Notes: generated by a model from the sequence alone, not told the origin. 64,000 bases of DNA from Thiomicrorhabdus sp. (GCF_963662555.1 NZ_OY759719.1:826985-890984); one strand, 5' to 3'; shown: positions 1 through 12,288, numbered from the stretch's first letter. Numbers and translations: made by a program.

Positions 1-3000
1 AAGTTTTAGCTTCAGGTGTTGTAGATAAAGAGTCTGGTGAATTAGTTGCACGTACTAATGAAGTATTAACCGCTGAGCTTATTGAAAAAATTTCTCATAT
101 TAATAAATGTGAAATTAAGATTCTTTATATCGATGAGCTTGAAAACGGTCCTTATATTTCAGATACGCTAAACCTAGATACTACAACTTCTCAGTTGGAA
201 GCTCAGATTGAAATCTACCGTATGATGCGTCCAGGTGAGCCACCAACAAAAGAATCTTCAGAAGCTTTATTTAATAGCTTGTTCTTTGATGATGCTCGTT
301 ATGATTTGTCTTCTGTAGGTCGTATGAAACTAAACCGTCGTTTAGGTCGTAAGACTAATGAAGGTAATGTTGTTCTTGAAAAAGAAGATATTATTGATGT
401 ATTGCGTGAATTAATTAATATCCGTAACGGTCTATCGACTGTCGATGATATTGATACATTAGGTAACCGTCGTATTCGTGCAGTTGGTGAGATGGCTGAG
501 AATGCTTTCCGTGTAGGTCTTGTGCGTGTTGAACGTGCAGTTAAAGAGCGTTTGAATCAAGCTGAAACAGATGGTCTTTTACCTCAAGATCTTATTAATG
601 CTAAGCCTGTATCTGCTGCAATCAAAGAATTCTTTGGTTCAAGTCAGTTATCACAGTTTATGGACCAAGTTAACCCATTGTCAGAGGTTACTCACAAACG
701 TCGTGTTTCGGCTCTTGGGCCTGGTGGTCTGACTCGTGAGCGTGCTGGTTTTGAGGTGCGTGATGTTCACCCAACTCATTACGGTCGTGTATGCCCAATC
801 GAAACACCTGAAGGGCCAAACATTGGTCTGATCAATACATTAGCTATTTATGCTAAGACAAATGAATATGGATTCTTAGAAACACCATACCGTAAAGTTG
901 TTGATGGTCAGGTGACTGATGAAGTTGAATATGTATCTGCAATTGATGAAGCTCAGTTTGTTATTGCCCAGGCAAGTGCAAATGTTGATGCATCAGGTAA
1001 ATTTTTAGATAACTTAGTTTCAGCTCGTCATCAAAATGAATTTACATTAGCATCTTCTGCTGATATTAACTATATGGACGTATCGCCTAAGCAGATCGTA
1101 TCTGTTGCGGCGTCACTTATTCCATTCCTTGAACACGATGATGCTAACCGTGCACTTATGGGTGCTAACATGCAACGTCAGGCTGTTCCAACGTTACGTG
1201 CTGATAAGCCATTAGTAGGAACAGGTATTGAAAAAACTGTTGCTATCGATTCAGGTGTAACAGTGGTTGCTGATCGTGGTGGTGAGGTTCTTTCATCTGA
1301 CGCGGCTCGTATTGTTGTTCGTGTAAATGCTGAAGAAATTAAAGATGGTGAGTCTGGTGTAGATATTTATAACTTAGTTAAATACCAGCGTTCTAACCAA
1401 AATACATGTATCAACCAGAAGCCGATTGTAAAAGCGGGTGATGTTGTTGTTCGTGGTGATGTTATGGCGGATGGACCATCTACAGATTTAGGTGAATTGG
1501 CTCTTGGTCAAAACATGCGTATCGCATTTATGCCTTGGAATGGTTATAACTTTGAGGATTCAATCCTTGTTTCTGAACGTGTTGTTCAGGAAGACCGTTA
1601 TACAACAATTCATATCGAAGAGTTAACGTGTTTAGCACGTGATACTAAGCTTGGGCCTGAAGAGATTACTGCGGATATTCCTAACGTTGGTGAGTCAGCT
1701 CTAGCTCGTTTAGATGATTGCGGTATTGTTAATGTTGGTGCTGAAGTTAAGCAAGGTGATATTCTTGTAGGTAAGGTTACGCCTAAGGGTGAGACGCAAT
1801 TAACACCTGAAGAAAAACTACTTCGTGCTATCTTTGGTGAAAAAGCCTCTGACGTAAAAGACACTTCATTACGTGTAACTAAAGGTATTGAAGGAACGGT
1901 TATTGACGTTCAGGTCTTTACTCGTGAAGGGATTCAAAAAGATTCACGTGCATTAGCTATTCAAGAAGAAGAATTAGCCAAGGTTCGTAAAGATATTGAT
2001 GAACAGTTCATTATTCTTCAAGCAGATACGTTAGGTCGTATTAAAACTATGCTAGATGGCAAGAAGCTTGTAGATGGAACTAAGATTGATGAAGCTTACC
2101 TTGAAGGTATTGAATCATCAAGATGGTTCTCTTTAAATGTTGATGATGCAGATGTTATGCACCAACTAGAAATGCTTGAAGCCCAACTTAAAGATAGCCG
2201 TAAAACCTTCAATGATATGTTTGAAGAGAAGCGCAAGAAGCTTACTCAAGGTGACGATTTGGCACCTGGTGTTTCTAAGATGGTTAAGGTTTATGTTGCG
2301 ATTAAGCGTCGTATTCAGCCTGGTGATAAGATGGCTGGTCGTCACGGTAACAAAGGTGTTATTTCACGTATTTGCCCTGTTGAAGATATGCCTTATGATG
2401 AAACTGGTCGTCCAGTAGATATCTGTCTTAACCCTCTAGGTGTACCATCACGTATGAACGTTGGTCAGATCTTAGAAGTTCACCTAGGTTTAGCGGCAGA
2501 AGGTCTTGGTACTAAGATTAATGCCATGCTTGCTCAGCAGGCTGATATTGCTGAAATTCGTGGTTTCTTGAACAAGATTTACAATGACACTCAAGGTCAG
2601 CCTGTTGATTTAACTCAGTTCTCTGATGATGAAATCATTGAATTAGCACATAACTTGAAAAAAGGTGTGCCTTTAGCATCTGCAGTTTTTGATGGTGCTT
2701 CTGAAGAACAAATCAAGTCTTTACTAAGGCTTGCTGAACTTCCAGAGTCTGGTCAAATGAAATTATTTGACGGCTTAACAGGTGAAGAGTTTGACCGTCC
2801 TGTAACAGTTGGTTACATGTACTATCTAAAACTTAACCACTTGGTTGACGATAAGATGCACGCTCGTTCTACTGGTCCATATAGCCTTGTAACTCAGCAG
2901 CCTTTAGGTGGTAAAGCTCAGTTCGGTGGACAGCGTTTTGGTGAAATGGAGGTATGGGCACTAGAAGCTTATGGTGCAGCATTTACTCTACAAGAAATGC

Positions 3001-3158
3001 TAACAGTTAAGTCGGATGACTTAAACGGTCGTACCAGAATGTACAAAAACATTGTGGATGGTAATGAATACATGGAACCTGGTATGCCAGAATCGTTTAG
3101 CGTATTACGTAAAGAGATTCGTGCTTTAGGTATTGATATTGAGTTGGAGCAAGACTAA
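1..3158 (+). CDS. rpoB: RNA polymerase beta subunit, 5' end outside window
   Basis: Beta subunit of RNA polymerase, which forms half of the active-site cleft and the rifampicin pocket. The reading frame is open from base 3, so about 1051 residues are present and roughly 300 N-terminal residues lie upstream of the window. The rifampicin region is at about 630-720 ([10 protein letters not shown], then [13 protein letters not shown]), and the hybrid-binding and clamp segments follow ([12 protein letters not shown] near 2320-2355, [16 protein letters not shown] near 2890-2950). One departure from E. coli is seen: the residue equivalent to N518 is valine (codon GTT). The positions equivalent to D516, H526 and S531 are unchanged. 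The stop codon directly abuts the rpoC start, as expected for a coupled rpoBC pair. Confidence 0.99.
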   Translation, partial: VLASGVVDKESGELVARTNEVLTAELIEKISHINKCEIKILYIDELENGPYISDTLNLDTTTSQLEAQIEIYRMMRPGEPPTKESSEALFNSLFFDDARYDLSSVGRMKLNRRLGRKTNEGNVVLEKEDIIDVLRELINIRNGLSTVDDIDTLGNRRIRAVGEMAENAFRVGLVRVERAVKERLNQAETDGLLPQDLINAKPVSAAIKEFFGSSQLSQFMDQVNPLSEVTHKRRVSALGPGGLTRERAGFEVRDVHPTHYGRVCPIETPEGPNIGLINTLAIYAKTNEYGFLETPYRKVVDGQVTDEVEYVSAIDEAQFVIAQASANVDASGKFLDNLVSARHQNEFTLASSADINYMDVSPKQIVSVAASLIPFLEHDDANRALMGANMQRQAVPTLRADKPLVGTGIEKTVAIDSGVTVVADRGGEVLSSDAARIVVRVNAEEIKDGESGVDIYNLVKYQRSNQNTCINQKPIVKAGDVVVRGDVMADGPSTDLGELALGQNMRIAFMPWNGYNFEDSILVSERVVQEDRYTTIHIEELTCLARDTKLGPEEITADIPNVGESALARLDDCGIVNVGAEVKQGDILVGKVTPKGETQLTPEEKLLRAIFGEKASDVKDTSLRVTKGIEGTVIDVQVFTREGIQKDSRALAIQEEELAKVRKDIDEQFIILQADTLGRIKTMLDGKKLVDGTKIDEAYLEGIESSRWFSLNVDDADVMHQLEMLEAQLKDSRKTFNDMFEEKRKKLTQGDDLAPGVSKMVKVYVAIKRRIQPGDKMAGRHGNKGVISRICPVEDMPYDETGRPVDICLNPLGVPSRMNVGQILEVHLGLAAEGLGTKINAMLAQQADIAEIRGFLNKIYNDTQGQPVDLTQFSDDEIIELAHNLKKGVPLASAVFDGASEEQIKSLLRLAELPESGQMKLFDGLTGEEFDRPVTVGYMYYLKLNHLVDDKMHARSTGPYSLVTQQPLGGKAQFGGQRFGEMEVWALEAYGAAFTLQEMLTVKSDDLNGRTRMYKNIVDGNEYMEPGMPESFSVLRKEIRALGIDIELEQD

Positions 3159-6100
3159 ATGAAAGATTTATTAGGATTTCTAAAAAAACAAAACGTATCA
3201 AGTGATTTTGATGCGATTAGAGTAACACTTGCTTCACCAGAGAAAATCCGTTCTTGGTCTTTTGGTGAGGTCAAGAAGCCAGAAACAATTAACTATCGTA
3301 CGTTCAAGCCTGAGCGTGATGGCTTATTCTGTGCAAAAATCTTTGGACCTATTCGTGACTTTGAATGTTTGTGTGGTAAATATAAACGTCTTAAGCACCG
3401 TGGTGTAATTTGTGAAAAATGTGGTGTTGAAGTAACTCAATCTAAAGTACGTCGTGAACGTATGGGTCATATTGATCTTGCTACTTCGGTTGCACACATT
3501 TGGTTCTTAAAGTCACTACCTTCACGTATCGGTTTAATGTTAGATATGACATTAAAAGAAATCGAAGCTGTCCTTTATTTTGAAGCTTTCATGGTGGTTG
3601 ACCCAGGTCTTACACCGTTAGAGCCATGGCAGCTATTGACTGAAGAAGAATATCTGGATGCAATGGATGAGCATGGTGATGAGTTTGAAGCACAAATGGG
3701 TGCGGAAGCAATCAAGAAAATGCTTCAAGCTATCGATTTGCCTGGCGAAGCTGAGCGTCTACGTGTGGAAATCGACAGTACGAATTCTGAAACTAAACAA
3801 AAGAAAATCTCCAAGCGTTTAAAGCTAATTGAATCTTTCTTAGGTTCAGGTAATAAGCCTGAGTGGATGATTTTAGATGTACTTCCAGTTTTACCACCAG
3901 AATTGCGTCCATTAGTACCTCTTGATGGTGGTCGTTTTGCTACTTCTGACTTAAACGATTTATACCGTCGAGTTATTAACCGTAATAACCGTCTAAAACG
4001 TCTATTAGATTTGATGGCTCCAGATATTATCGTACGTAACGAAAAACGTATGTTACAAGAATCTGTTGACTCTCTATTAGATAACGGTCGTCGTGGTCGT
4101 GCCGTAACAGGTACTAACAAACGTCAGCTTAAGTCTCTAGCGGACATGATTAAAGGTAAGCAAGGTCGTTTCCGTCAAAACTTACTTGGTAAGCGTGTTG
4201 ACTACTCAGGACGTTCTGTAATCGTTGTTGGACCAACTTTACGTTTACACCAGTGTGGTCTTCCTAAGAAAATGGCTCTTGAGTTATTCAAACCATTTAT
4301 TTTCAGTAAGTTACAGAAGCGTGGACTAGCTCCAACAATTAAAGCTGCTAAGAAAATGGTAGAGCAAGGATTGCCAGAAGTTTGGGACGTTCTTGATGAA
4401 GTAATCAGAGAGCATCCAGTACTGCTAAACCGTGCACCAACACTTCACCGTCTTGGTATTCAAGCGTTTGAGCCAGTATTGATTGAAGGTAAAGCGATTA
4501 ACTTGCACCCATTGGTATGTTCAGCATTCAACGCCGATTTTGATGGTGACCAAATGGCGGTACACGTGCCATTATCACTAGAAGCACAGCTTGAAGCACG
4601 TACATTAATGATGTCAACAAACAACTTACTATCACCTGCGAATGGTGATCCAATCATCGTTCCTTCGCAGGATGTTGTATTAGGTTTGTACTACATCACT
4701 CGCGAGCGAATTAACTCTATTGGTGAAGGTAAAGCGTTCTCTAACTGGCAAGAAGTTCAGCGTGCAATTGATGCTAAAGCGGTGCATTTACATACAATTA
4801 TCAAATTACGTATTGTTGAAACAGTGATTGATGATAATGGTGTAGAAACTGTATCGAGCCGTATTGTTGACACTACAGCAGGTCGTGCGTTACTGACTAG
4901 AATTTTACCTAAGGGATTAAGTTATGACTTATTAAACTTAAACCTAACAAAGAAAAATATCAGTACTGTACTTAACACTTGTTACCGTGTTTTAGGGCCT
5001 AAAGAGACTGTTATTTTTGCTGACCAATTAATGTATGCTGGTTTCAAGTGGTCTACATTAGCGGGTCTGTCTTTCTGTTCAGATGATATGTTAATTCCTG
5101 ATTCAAAAGCGGGTATTATCGATCGTGCAGAAGCTCAGGTTGAAGAGATTCAAGGGCAGTTCTCACAAGGTCTTGTTACCGAAGGTGAGCGTTATAACAA
5201 AGTTGTTGATATTTGGTCACATACTAATGAATTAGTCACCAAGTCAATGATGGAAGAGCTTCAGTTTGAAACCGTTACTGATAAAGAAGGTAATGACGTT
5301 AAGCAAACATCATTTAACTCAGTTTATATGATGGCAGACTCAGGAGCTCGTGGATCGGTAGCACAGATGCGTCAGCTTGGTGGTATGCGTGGTCTTATGG
5401 CAAAACCTGATGGATCTATCATTGAAACACCAATCACAGCAAACTTCCGTGAAGGTCTAAACGTACTTCAGTACTTTATCTCTACTCACGGGGCTCGTAA
5501 AGGTCTTGCCGATACCGCTCTTAAAACAGCAAACTCTGGTTACTTAACTCGTCGTCTTGTAGACGTAGCTCAGGATGTTGTTGTAACTGAAGATGACTGT
5601 GGAACAGAAGCCGGTATCAGAATGACTGCTCACGTTGAGGGTGGTGATATTATCGAATCTCTAAAAGATAGAGTATTAGGTCGTATTACCAGTACCGAAG
5701 TTGTGACCAAGTCTGGTGACGTGATTGTTGGTAAAGGTGAGCTGATTGATGAGAAGCTAGCTAATTTGATTGATGAAAGTGGTGTGGATCATGTAAATGT
5801 TCGTTCACCAATGACTTGTGAAACTAAATTTGGTATTTGTAAGCATTGTTATGGACGTGATTTAGCACGTGGTCACCTAGTAAATATGGGTGAAGCTGTA
5901 GGTGTTATGGCTGCACAGTCAATCGGTGAGCCTGGTACACAGCTAACTATGCGTACATTCCATATTGGTGGTACAGCATCTGGTTCAGCTGCCCAAAGTC
6001 AAATTGAAGTTAAACACTCTGGTGTCGTTAAGTGGGATAACATCAAAGCAATCAAGAACTCTGATAAACAAATTATTGTTACGTCTCGTTCTGGTGAGGT

Positions 6101-7382
6101 TTCTGTAAGTGATGAAGCTGGTCGTGAACAAGAGCGTTATAAGATTGCTTATGGTACAACTTTGAATGCAGAAGATGGCGGTAAAATTACTTCTGGTGAG
6201 ATTCTTGCACAATGGGATCCACACACTCACCCAGTTATCACTGAAGTAGAAGGTAGTATTGCTTTCGGTAACTTTGAAGGAACTGTAGAAGAGCGTGTTG
6301 ATGAATTAACAGGTTTAACTACTCACGTGGTTAAGGATGCAAAAGAGCGTATGTCTTCTGTAAAAGAGACACGTCCATATATTGCAATTGTTGATACAGC
6401 TGGTGAAGCGGTATGCTTTACAGGTACGCAAACTCCTGCTTTATATTACCTACCAGAAAACGGTATTGTTGTTGTACAAGAAGGTGGAAAAGTGGGTGCG
6501 GGTGATGTTCTTGCACGTATCCCTCAAGCTTCTTCTAAAAACAAGGATATTACTGGGGGTCTACCTCGAGTGGCTGACTTGTTTGAAGCTCGTCAACCTA
6601 AAGAGCCTTCAATCATGGCAGAAGTTTCTGGTGTGGTTGGTTTCGGTAAAGAAACTAAAGGTAAGCAGCGTCTTGTTATTACACAGGATAGCGGTGAACA
6701 GTATGAAGCACTTATTCCTAAATGGCGTACAGTTTCAGTCTTTGAGGGTGAGCGTGTAGAACGTGGTGATGTTGTTGTCGATGGTAACCCAAACCCACAT
6801 GACATCTTACGTTTATTAGGTATTGAAAAATTGGCAGAATACATTGTTGACGAAGTACAAGATGTATATCGTTTACAAGGTGTAAAAATCAATGACAAAC
6901 ATATCGAAACGATTGTTCGTCAAATGTTAAGAAAAGTAGAAGTTAAGAACTCTGGTGATACTGGCCTAATTAAAGGTGAGCAAGCTGAGTACTCAAATGT
7001 TCTAGCATTAAATGAAAAAGCTCGTGAAGAAGGTAAAGTAGAAGCAAGTTTTGAACGTGTATTACTTGGTATTACTAAAGCTTCATTAGCGACTGAATCA
7101 TTTATTTCAGCAGCATCTTTCCAAGAAACAACTCGTGTATTAACAGAAGCCGCAGTAAGTGGTAAACGTGATACTTTAGTTGGTTTGAAAGAAAATGTTA
7201 TTGTTGGTCGTTTAATTCCAGCAGGTACAGGTTTCGCCTATCACCTAGCTAGAAAAGCAGCCGCAGAAAAATCAATGAACGAGCTTCAAGCATTTATGAC
7301 TAAAGATAACTCTGAAGTTGTAGAAGATGTTGAAGAAGCAGTAGTTGAAAATGTAATTGAGAATGAAGGGGTTGATGCCTAA
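3159..7382 (+). CDS. rpoC: RNA polymerase beta' subunit
   Basis: Largest RNA polymerase subunit, carrying the catalytic magnesium. Full length at 1407 residues (E. coli 1407). The N-terminal zinc ribbon has Cys70, Cys72, Cys85 and Cys88. The catalytic loop NADFDGD places the three aspartates at 460, 462 and 464, exactly as in E. coli. The second zinc site is visible as a Cys in DDCGTEAG and the [11 protein letters not shown] cluster, followed by the bridge-helix and trigger-loop region with [13 protein letters not shown]. The ATG follows the rpoB TAA without a gap, with GGAG about 8 bases upstream inside rpoB. The C-terminus is a short acidic tail. No intrinsic terminator is visible immediately downstream, so readthrough into the str operon is possible. 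Confidence 0.99.
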   Translation: MKDLLGFLKKQNVSSDFDAIRVTLASPEKIRSWSFGEVKKPETINYRTFKPERDGLFCAKIFGPIRDFECLCGKYKRLKHRGVICEKCGVEVTQSKVRRERMGHIDLATSVAHIWFLKSLPSRIGLMLDMTLKEIEAVLYFEAFMVVDPGLTPLEPWQLLTEEEYLDAMDEHGDEFEAQMGAEAIKKMLQAIDLPGEAERLRVEIDSTNSETKQKKISKRLKLIESFLGSGNKPEWMILDVLPVLPPELRPLVPLDGGRFATSDLNDLYRRVINRNNRLKRLLDLMAPDIIVRNEKRMLQESVDSLLDNGRRGRAVTGTNKRQLKSLADMIKGKQGRFRQNLLGKRVDYSGRSVIVVGPTLRLHQCGLPKKMALELFKPFIFSKLQKRGLAPTIKAAKKMVEQGLPEVWDVLDEVIREHPVLLNRAPTLHRLGIQAFEPVLIEGKAINLHPLVCSAFNADFDGDQMAVHVPLSLEAQLEARTLMMSTNNLLSPANGDPIIVPSQDVVLGLYYITRERINSIGEGKAFSNWQEVQRAIDAKAVHLHTIIKLRIVETVIDDNGVETVSSRIVDTTAGRALLTRILPKGLSYDLLNLNLTKKNISTVLNTCYRVLGPKETVIFADQLMYAGFKWSTLAGLSFCSDDMLIPDSKAGIIDRAEAQVEEIQGQFSQGLVTEGERYNKVVDIWSHTNELVTKSMMEELQFETVTDKEGNDVKQTSFNSVYMMADSGARGSVAQMRQLGGMRGLMAKPDGSIIETPITANFREGLNVLQYFISTHGARKGLADTALKTANSGYLTRRLVDVAQDVVVTEDDCGTEAGIRMTAHVEGGDIIESLKDRVLGRITSTEVVTKSGDVIVGKGELIDEKLANLIDESGVDHVNVRSPMTCETKFGICKHCYGRDLARGHLVNMGEAVGVMAAQSIGEPGTQLTMRTFHIGGTASGSAAQSQIEVKHSGVVKWDNIKAIKNSDKQIIVTSRSGEVSVSDEAGREQERYKIAYGTTLNAEDGGKITSGEILAQWDPHTHPVITEVEGSIAFGNFEGTVEERVDELTGLTTHVVKDAKERMSSVKETRPYIAIVDTAGEAVCFTGTQTPALYYLPENGIVVVQEGGKVGAGDVLARIPQASSKNKDITGGLPRVADLFEARQPKEPSIMAEVSGVVGFGKETKGKQRLVITQDSGEQYEALIPKWRTVSVFEGERVERGDVVVDGNPNPHDILRLLGIEKLAEYIVDEVQDVYRLQGVKINDKHIETIVRQMLRKVEVKNSGDTGLIKGEQAEYSNVLALNEKAREEGKVEASFERVLLGITKASLATESFISAASFQETTRVLTEAAVSGKRDTLVGLKENVIVGRLIPAGTGFAYHLARKAAAEKSMNELQAFMTKDNSEVVEDVEEAVVENVIENEGVDA

Positions 7383-7408
7383 GTTAAATAAATTCAAGTA
7401 GTTAATGC

Positions 7409-7437
7409 TTGACTTATTGACTTTAGGTCTCTAAAAT
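7409..7437 (+). promoter_or_regulatory. Promoter of the str operon
   Basis: A strong sigma70-type promoter: -35 TTGACT at 7409-7414, a 17-base spacer, and -10 TAAAAT at 7432-7437. The expected start of transcription is near 7444. It lies in the rpoC-rpsL gap and would let the str operon be expressed independently of rpoBC. Confidence 0.75.
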
Positions 7438-7451
7438 CCTCATTCCTAATT

Positions 7452-7480
7452 TGTAGGTCTGGTAATGTACCAGGCCTGCA
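7452..7480 (+). promoter_or_regulatory. Leader hairpin upstream of rpsL
   Basis: Two 13-base arms (7452-7464 and 7468-7480) pair completely across a 3-base loop if two G-U pairs are allowed. The right arm contains TACCAGGCCTG, a partial copy of the repeated palindrome of this genome. The hairpin lies just after the predicted transcription start and about 45 bases before the rpsL start. No U-run follows it, so it looks like a leader structure or processing site rather than a terminator. Confidence 0.6.
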
Positions 7481-7524
7481 CTTTCGTATATGTAAGAGTT
7501 AATCTCAAATTTGGAGAAAATTTA

Positions 7525-7899
7525 ATGGCGACTATTAACCAGTTGGTGCGTAAGCCGCGTAAAGATAAGCGTAAAGTTTCTAACGTTGCAGCGTTGCAGG
7601 CATGTCCTCAACGTCGTGGTGTTTGTACGCGTGTTTATACAACAACCCCTAAGAAGCCTAACTCTGCTCTGCGTAAAGTTGCGCGTGTACGTTTAACGAA
7701 TGGTTATGAAGTAGCCTCTTATATTGGTGGTGAAGGTCATAACCTTCAAGAGCACTCGGTTATCCTTATCCGTGGTGGTCGTGTAAAAGATTTACCTGGT
7801 GTGCGATATCACACAGTTCGTGGTGCATTAGATTGTGCTGGCGTTTCTGATCGTAAACAAGGTCGTTCTAAGTACGGTGCAAAACGTCCTAAAGGTTAG
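7525..7899 (+). CDS. rpsL: 30S ribosomal protein S12
   Basis: S12 (uS12) of the decoding centre, 124 residues, the usual length. The start is set at 7525 (protein begins [12 protein letters not shown]), preceded by GGAGA about 8 bases upstream. A further in-frame ATG at 7465 falls in the loop of the leader hairpin and would add 20 residues unlike the family. The streptomycin-related stretch [13 protein letters not shown] and the loop [12 protein letters not shown] are both wild type in appearance. First gene of the str operon with rpsG, fusA and tuf. Confidence 0.98.
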   Translation: MATINQLVRKPRKDKRKVSNVAALQACPQRRGVCTRVYTTTPKKPNSALRKVARVRLTNGYEVASYIGGEGHNLQEHSVILIRGGRVKDLPGVRYHTVRGALDCAGVSDRKQGRSKYGAKRPKG

Positions 7900-7963
7900 T
7901 AATTAACTTTTAAACATACGTTTTGCAACAATTTGTGTTCAATTTATACCGGAAGAGTTAAGA

Positions 7964-8437
7964 ATGGCAAGAAGAAGAGAAATACCAAAGCGTCAGGTTC
8001 TACCTGATCCTAAGTTTGGTGATACAACGTTAACAAAATTCGTTAACATGATTATGGTTAGCGGTAAAAAAGCCGTTGCTGAAAAAATCGTTTATGATGC
8101 TTTAGATGTTTTAGTCGAGCGTAAAAAAGGTGGCGATCACGCTGCTTTATTAAGAGAAGCATTAGATAACATCGGTCCGATGGTTGAGGTTAAATCTCGC
8201 CGTGTAGGTGGTGCGACTTATCAGGTTCCTGTTGAAGTACGTCCAGACCGTAAAACTGCGTTAGCTATGCGTTGGCTTGTAGAAGCTTCACGTAAGCGTA
8301 GTGAAAAAGGTATGATGCTAAGATTAGCTGGTGAGTTAGGTGACGCACTAGAGAATCGTGGTTCTGCTATCAAGAAAAAAGAAGATACCCATAGAATGGC
8401 TGAGGCTAACAAAGCCTTTTCACATTTCCGTTGGTAA
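7964..8437 (+). CDS. rpsG: 30S ribosomal protein S7
   Basis: S7 (uS7), the primary assembly protein of the 30S head, contacting E-site tRNA. It has 157 residues, close to the common 156-residue form and shorter than the extended E. coli K-12 protein. Start [10 protein letters not shown] is preceded by GGAAGAG. The C-terminal half carries the conserved [14 protein letters not shown] ending. It lies 64 bases after rpsL; in E. coli S7 represses this operon by binding the rpsL-rpsG junction, and I could not confirm such a fold here. Confidence 0.98.
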   Translation: MARRREIPKRQVLPDPKFGDTTLTKFVNMIMVSGKKAVAEKIVYDALDVLVERKKGGDHAALLREALDNIGPMVEVKSRRVGGATYQVPVEVRPDRKTALAMRWLVEASRKRSEKGMMLRLAGELGDALENRGSAIKKKEDTHRMAEANKAFSHFRW

Positions 8438-8443
8438 TCTGAA

Positions 8444-8465
8444 GAGGGCCCTAATTAGGGCCTTT
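8444..8465 (+). terminator. Hairpin between rpsG and fusA
   Basis: A 16-base palindrome GGCCCTAATTAGGGCC at 8447-8462, extended by wobble pairs on both sides and followed by TTTGTTATTT. The U-tract is weak, so this is more likely an attenuator or RNA-processing hairpin inside the str operon than a full stop. Confidence 0.5.
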
Positions 8466-8497
8466 GTTATTTATGTTTTAACGAAAAGGTTAATAAA

Positions 8498-10600
8498 GTG
8501 GCACGTACAACCCCTTTAGATAGATATCGTAATATCGGTATCATGGCCCACATTGATGCGGGTAAAACAACAACAACAGAACGTATTCTGTACTATACCG
8601 GTGTATCTCACAAAATTGGTGAGGTTCATGACGGTGGTGCGACTATGGACTGGATGGAACAAGAACAAGAACGTGGTATTACCATCACTTCTGCAGCGAC
8701 TACTTGTCACTGGAGTGGTATGGCTAAGCAATACCCACAGCACCGTATCAATATCATTGATACTCCGGGGCACGTTGACTTCACAATCGAAGTTGAACGT
8801 TCTCTACGTGTATTAGATGGTGCAGTAACTTGTTTCTGCTCTGTATCAGGTGTTGAGCCACAGTCTGAGACTGTATGGCGTCAGGCTGATAAATATGGTG
8901 TACCTCGTATGGGCTTCGTCAATAAGATGGACCGTGCAGGTGCAAACTTCCTAAACGTTAACCAAATGGTTATTGATCGTTTAGGTGCTACACCAGTTCC
9001 TATGCAGTTACCAATTGGTGCTGAAGAAACTTTTCGCGGTGTTGTTGACCTAGTTAAAATGAAAGCAATCTATTGGGCCGAAGAAAACATGGGTATGGAA
9101 TATACTTATGAAGAAATTCCTGAAGATATGGCTGATCTTGCGGCAGAATGGCGTGAGAAAATGGTTGAAACTGCTGCTGAAGCTTCTGAAGAACTTATGG
9201 ATAAGTATCTTGATGAAGGTGATCTTTCTGAAGAAGACATTAAAGCTGGTATTCGTCAACGTTGTATTGATGTTGAGATTGTTCCAATGTTTTGTGGTTC
9301 TGCCTTTAAGAACAAAGGTGTTCAGACGTTACTTGATGCAGTAATTGATTACATGCCTGCTCCAATGGATGTTCCTGCGATTCAAGGTGAACTTGAAGAT
9401 GGTACTACTGCTGAGCGTCATTCAACAGATGATGAACCTTTTGCTTCATTAGCGTTCAAAATCATGACTGACCCATATGTTGGTACTTTAACATTCTTCC
9501 GTGTTTATTCTGGTGTGTTGGCCGCTGGTAGCCCTGTATATAACTCAGTAAAAGCTAAGCGTGAGCGTGTTGGTCGTATCTTGCAGATGCATTCAAACTC
9601 TCGTGAAGAGATTAAAGAAGTACGTGCTGGTGATATCGCCTGTGCAGTAGGTCTTAAAGATACAACAACGGGTGATACATTATGCGATCCTGATAACCGT
9701 ATTATTCTTGAGCGTATGGAATTCCCTGAGCCAGTTATCTCGATTGCGATTGAGCCTAAAACTAAGGCTGACCAAGAGAAGATGGGTATTGCTCTACAGA
9801 AGCTTGCTGCTGAAGATCCTTCATTCCGCGTACACTCTGATGAAGAAACGAATCAAACAATTATCTCTGGTATGGGTGAGCTTCACCTAGATATCATTGT
9901 TGACCGTATGAAACGTGAGTTCAGTGTTGAAGCTAACGTTGGTGCACCACAAGTATCTTACCGTGAAACAATTAAAACTGCGGTTGAAGCTGATGGTAAA
10001 TTTGTACGTCAGTCTGGTGGTCGTGGTCAGTATGGTCACGTTGTATTCAAAATCTACCCACGTGAAGCGGGATCTGGATTTGAGTTTGTTAACTCTATCG
10101 TTGGTGGTGCTGTACCTCGTGAATACATTGGTGCAGTTGAAAAAGGTGCTAAAGCACAGCTTGAAAGCGGTGTAATCGCTGGCTTCCCAATGGTTGATGT
10201 AGGGGTTGAGCTTATCGATGGTTCATACCATGATGTTGACTCAAACGAAATGGCATTCTCTGTAGCAGCTGGTATGGGTATTAAGAATGGTACCCAGCAA
10301 GCTAACCCAGTTATTCTTGAGCCTATTATGGCTGTTGAAGTTACTACTCCAGAAGAGTACATGGGTGATATCATTGGTGACCTTAACCGTCGTCGTGGTA
10401 TGGTTTCAAGCATGGATGATATTCCAACCGGTAAGTCAATCAAAGCTGAAGTTCCACTTTCAGAGATGTTTGGATATTCAAACTCAATGCGTTCATTAAC
10501 TCAGGGGCGTGCTAACTACAGCATGGTGTTTGAGAAATATAATGATGCACCACGTAATATCCAAGAAGAAATCATTGCAAGTGCTAAAAAAGGCTCTTAA
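8498..10600 (+). CDS. fusA: Elongation factor G
   Basis: Translocase GTPase that moves tRNA-mRNA through the ribosome and helps recycle it with RRF. 700 residues, the usual length. The start is GTG at 8498 with AAAGG about 10 bases upstream. GTPase motifs are present: P-loop AHIDAGKT at 17-24, DTPGH at 88-92 and NKMD at 142-145; the domain IV loop with GGRGQYGHV follows. It is the third gene of the str operon, between two inter-cistronic hairpins. No second EF-G copy is in the window. Confidence 0.98.
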   Translation: MARTTPLDRYRNIGIMAHIDAGKTTTTERILYYTGVSHKIGEVHDGGATMDWMEQEQERGITITSAATTCHWSGMAKQYPQHRINIIDTPGHVDFTIEVERSLRVLDGAVTCFCSVSGVEPQSETVWRQADKYGVPRMGFVNKMDRAGANFLNVNQMVIDRLGATPVPMQLPIGAEETFRGVVDLVKMKAIYWAEENMGMEYTYEEIPEDMADLAAEWREKMVETAAEASEELMDKYLDEGDLSEEDIKAGIRQRCIDVEIVPMFCGSAFKNKGVQTLLDAVIDYMPAPMDVPAIQGELEDGTTAERHSTDDEPFASLAFKIMTDPYVGTLTFFRVYSGVLAAGSPVYNSVKAKRERVGRILQMHSNSREEIKEVRAGDIACAVGLKDTTTGDTLCDPDNRIILERMEFPEPVISIAIEPKTKADQEKMGIALQKLAAEDPSFRVHSDEETNQTIISGMGELHLDIIVDRMKREFSVEANVGAPQVSYRETIKTAVEADGKFVRQSGGRGQYGHVVFKIYPREAGSGFEFVNSIVGGAVPREYIGAVEKGAKAQLESGVIAGFPMVDVGVELIDGSYHDVDSNEMAFSVAAGMGIKNGTQQANPVILEPIMAVEVTTPEEYMGDIIGDLNRRRGMVSSMDDIPTGKSIKAEVPLSEMFGYSNSMRSLTQGRANYSMVFEKYNDAPRNIQEEIIASAKKGS

Positions 10601-10619
10601 TCTTTTTATATAAATTTAT

Positions 10620-10643
10620 GGCTCGCTTTAATAGTGAGCCTTT
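10620..10643 (+). terminator. Hairpin between fusA and tuf
   Basis: A 7-bp stem (GGCTCGC at 10620-10626 against GTGAGCC at 10634-10640, one G-U pair) with a 7-base loop, followed by TTTG. It is a weak attenuator-like structure 22 bases before tuf and could set the EF-G to EF-Tu ratio or protect a processed tuf transcript. Confidence 0.45.
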
Positions 10644-10664
10644 GCTTAATATAGGTATTTTAAA

Positions 10665-11855
10665 ATGGCAAAAGAAAAATTCGAACGCGCGAAATTGCAT
10701 GTAAACGTTGGTACGATCGGTCACGTTGACCATGGTAAGACAACTCTTACAGCAGCACTAACAATTGTACAAGGTAAGAAGTTTGGTGGGGATATCAAAG
10801 ATTTCGCATCTATCGATAACGCACCAGAAGAAAGAGATCGTGGTATCACTATCTCAACTTCACACGTTGAATATGAATCAGATACACGTCACTACGCACA
10901 CGTAGACTGCCCAGGTCACGCCGACTATGTTAAAAACATGATCACTGGTGCTGCACAGATGGACGGAGCAATCCTAGTATGTTCAGCAGCAGACGGACCA
11001 ATGCCACAGACACGTGAGCACATCCTTCTATCACGTCAGGTAGGTGTACCATACATCGTAGTATTCCTAAACAAAGCTGACATGGTTGACGACGAAGAGC
11101 TAATGGAGCTAGTAGAAATGGAAGTTCGTGAACTTCTAGATATGTACGAATTCCCAGGTGACGATACTCCAGTAATCATCGGTTCAGCTACTTTAGCAAT
11201 CGCTGGTGACGAATCAGAGATCGGTGCTCCTGCTATCGGACGTTTAGTAGACGCTCTAGATGCATACATCCCAGATCCTACTCGTGAAACAGACAAGCCA
11301 TTCCTAATGCCTGTAGAAGACATCTTCTCAATCCAAGGTCGTGGAACAGTAGCAACTGGACGTGTAGAAACTGGTGTAGTAAAAGTTGGTGAAGAAATCG
11401 AAATCGTAGGTATTCGCCCAACTCAAACAACAACAGTTACTGGTGTAGAAATGTTCCGTAAGCTTCTAGACCAAGGTGAAGCTGGTGACAACGTAGGTAT
11501 CCTATTACGTGGTACTAAGCGTGAAGACATCGAGCGTGGTCAAGTTCTAGCACACAAAGGTTCTGTTACTCCACATACTAAGTTTGAAGCAGAAGTATAT
11601 GTACTAGGTAAAGATGAAGGTGGACGTCACACTCCATTCTTTAACGGATACCGTCCACAGTTCTACTTCCGTACAACGGATGTAACTGGTGCATGTGAAT
11701 TACCAGCAGGAACAGAAATGGTAATGCCTGGTGATAACGTACAAATGACTGTAGAGTTAATCAACCCAATCGCGATGTCAGAAGGTTTACGTTTTGCCAT
11801 CCGTGAAGGTGGACGTACAGTTGGTGCAGGTGTTGTTGCTAAAATTATTGACTAA
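10665..11855 (+). CDS. tuf: Elongation factor Tu
   Basis: GTPase that delivers aminoacyl-tRNA to the ribosome. 396 residues. GHVDHGKT at 19-26, DCPGH at 80-84 and NKAD at 135-138 are intact. Domain II carries [13 protein letters not shown], and the end is the typical [10 protein letters not shown]. Codon choice is visibly more selected than in the neighbours: leucine is mostly CTA, and GTA, GGA, AAC and ATC are favoured, whereas fusA and rpoBC lean on TTA. That is expected of an extremely highly expressed gene. Last gene of the str operon, closed by a clear terminator. A second tuf copy near secE-nusG would be typical but lies outside this window. Confidence 0.98.
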   Translation: MAKEKFERAKLHVNVGTIGHVDHGKTTLTAALTIVQGKKFGGDIKDFASIDNAPEERDRGITISTSHVEYESDTRHYAHVDCPGHADYVKNMITGAAQMDGAILVCSAADGPMPQTREHILLSRQVGVPYIVVFLNKADMVDDEELMELVEMEVRELLDMYEFPGDDTPVIIGSATLAIAGDESEIGAPAIGRLVDALDAYIPDPTRETDKPFLMPVEDIFSIQGRGTVATGRVETGVVKVGEEIEIVGIRPTQTTTVTGVEMFRKLLDQGEAGDNVGILLRGTKREDIERGQVLAHKGSVTPHTKFEAEVYVLGKDEGGRHTPFFNGYRPQFYFRTTDVTGACELPAGTEMVMPGDNVQMTVELINPIAMSEGLRFAIREGGRTVGAGVVAKIID

Positions 11856-11880
11856 TTTTAGATAACAAACATTTGTTATA

Positions 11881-11908
11881 AAAAAGGGAGCTTAGGCTCC
11901 CTTTTTTT
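11881..11908 (+). terminator. Terminator of the str operon
   Basis: Rho-independent terminator: GGGAGC and GCTCCC arms with a short loop, preceded by a run of A and followed by seven T. It ends the rpsL-rpsG-fusA-tuf transcript 25 bases after tuf. Confidence 0.9.
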
Positions 11909-12288
11909 GTCCAAATTTTAAGGCGGATAGTTGGCCAAAGTAATAAGTGTATTTATATGGGTATAGTTGAAAGGTGAATTTATGAAAATAAATCATTAAG
12001 TGTTGAATGATTTATATGTTCTCAATTATCAAATCTAAAATACCAGGCCTGGTAAAACTGTATTTCAATCTCATGAATGCCTAATGCACAGGTATAACTA
12101 CTAGAAATGATAGATGTGAAATGAGAAGGCTAAAAATAATTTATGTTTATAAAGTAAAGTTGAAAGTTTAAATATGTAGTTATAATTTTTTAAGAGTCTA
12201 GTTTGTTAATGCTTCAGGGTGCTAGCTGAGTTGAGATTGAGTGTTTTTTTACATAAAAAAGGTTTCTTTATTTGAATGTTATAAGGGC
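11909..12288. other. Gene-free gap between str and S10 operons
   Basis: AT-rich sequence with no plausible coding frame. It holds a 10-bp stem-loop (11988-11997 with 12006-12015, no U-run) and one full copy of the repeated 14-bp palindrome at 12041-12054. The S10 operon promoter follows immediately. I see nothing else in it. Confidence 0.7.
12041..12054. repeat. Full palindrome copy 1
   Basis: Exact TACCAGGCCTGGTA. Intergenic, about 235 bases upstream of the S10 operon -35 element. Dyad symmetry is perfect across all 14 bases, but no adjacent gene start or U-run suggests operator or terminator use. Confidence 0.9.

Noticed and set aside
3725-4120. Long antisense frame within rpoC
   Set aside because: Product is low-complexity and basic, has no family features, and lies opposite a fully conserved region. 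It is a by-product of codon bias, as are the other antisense frames in the ribosomal block.
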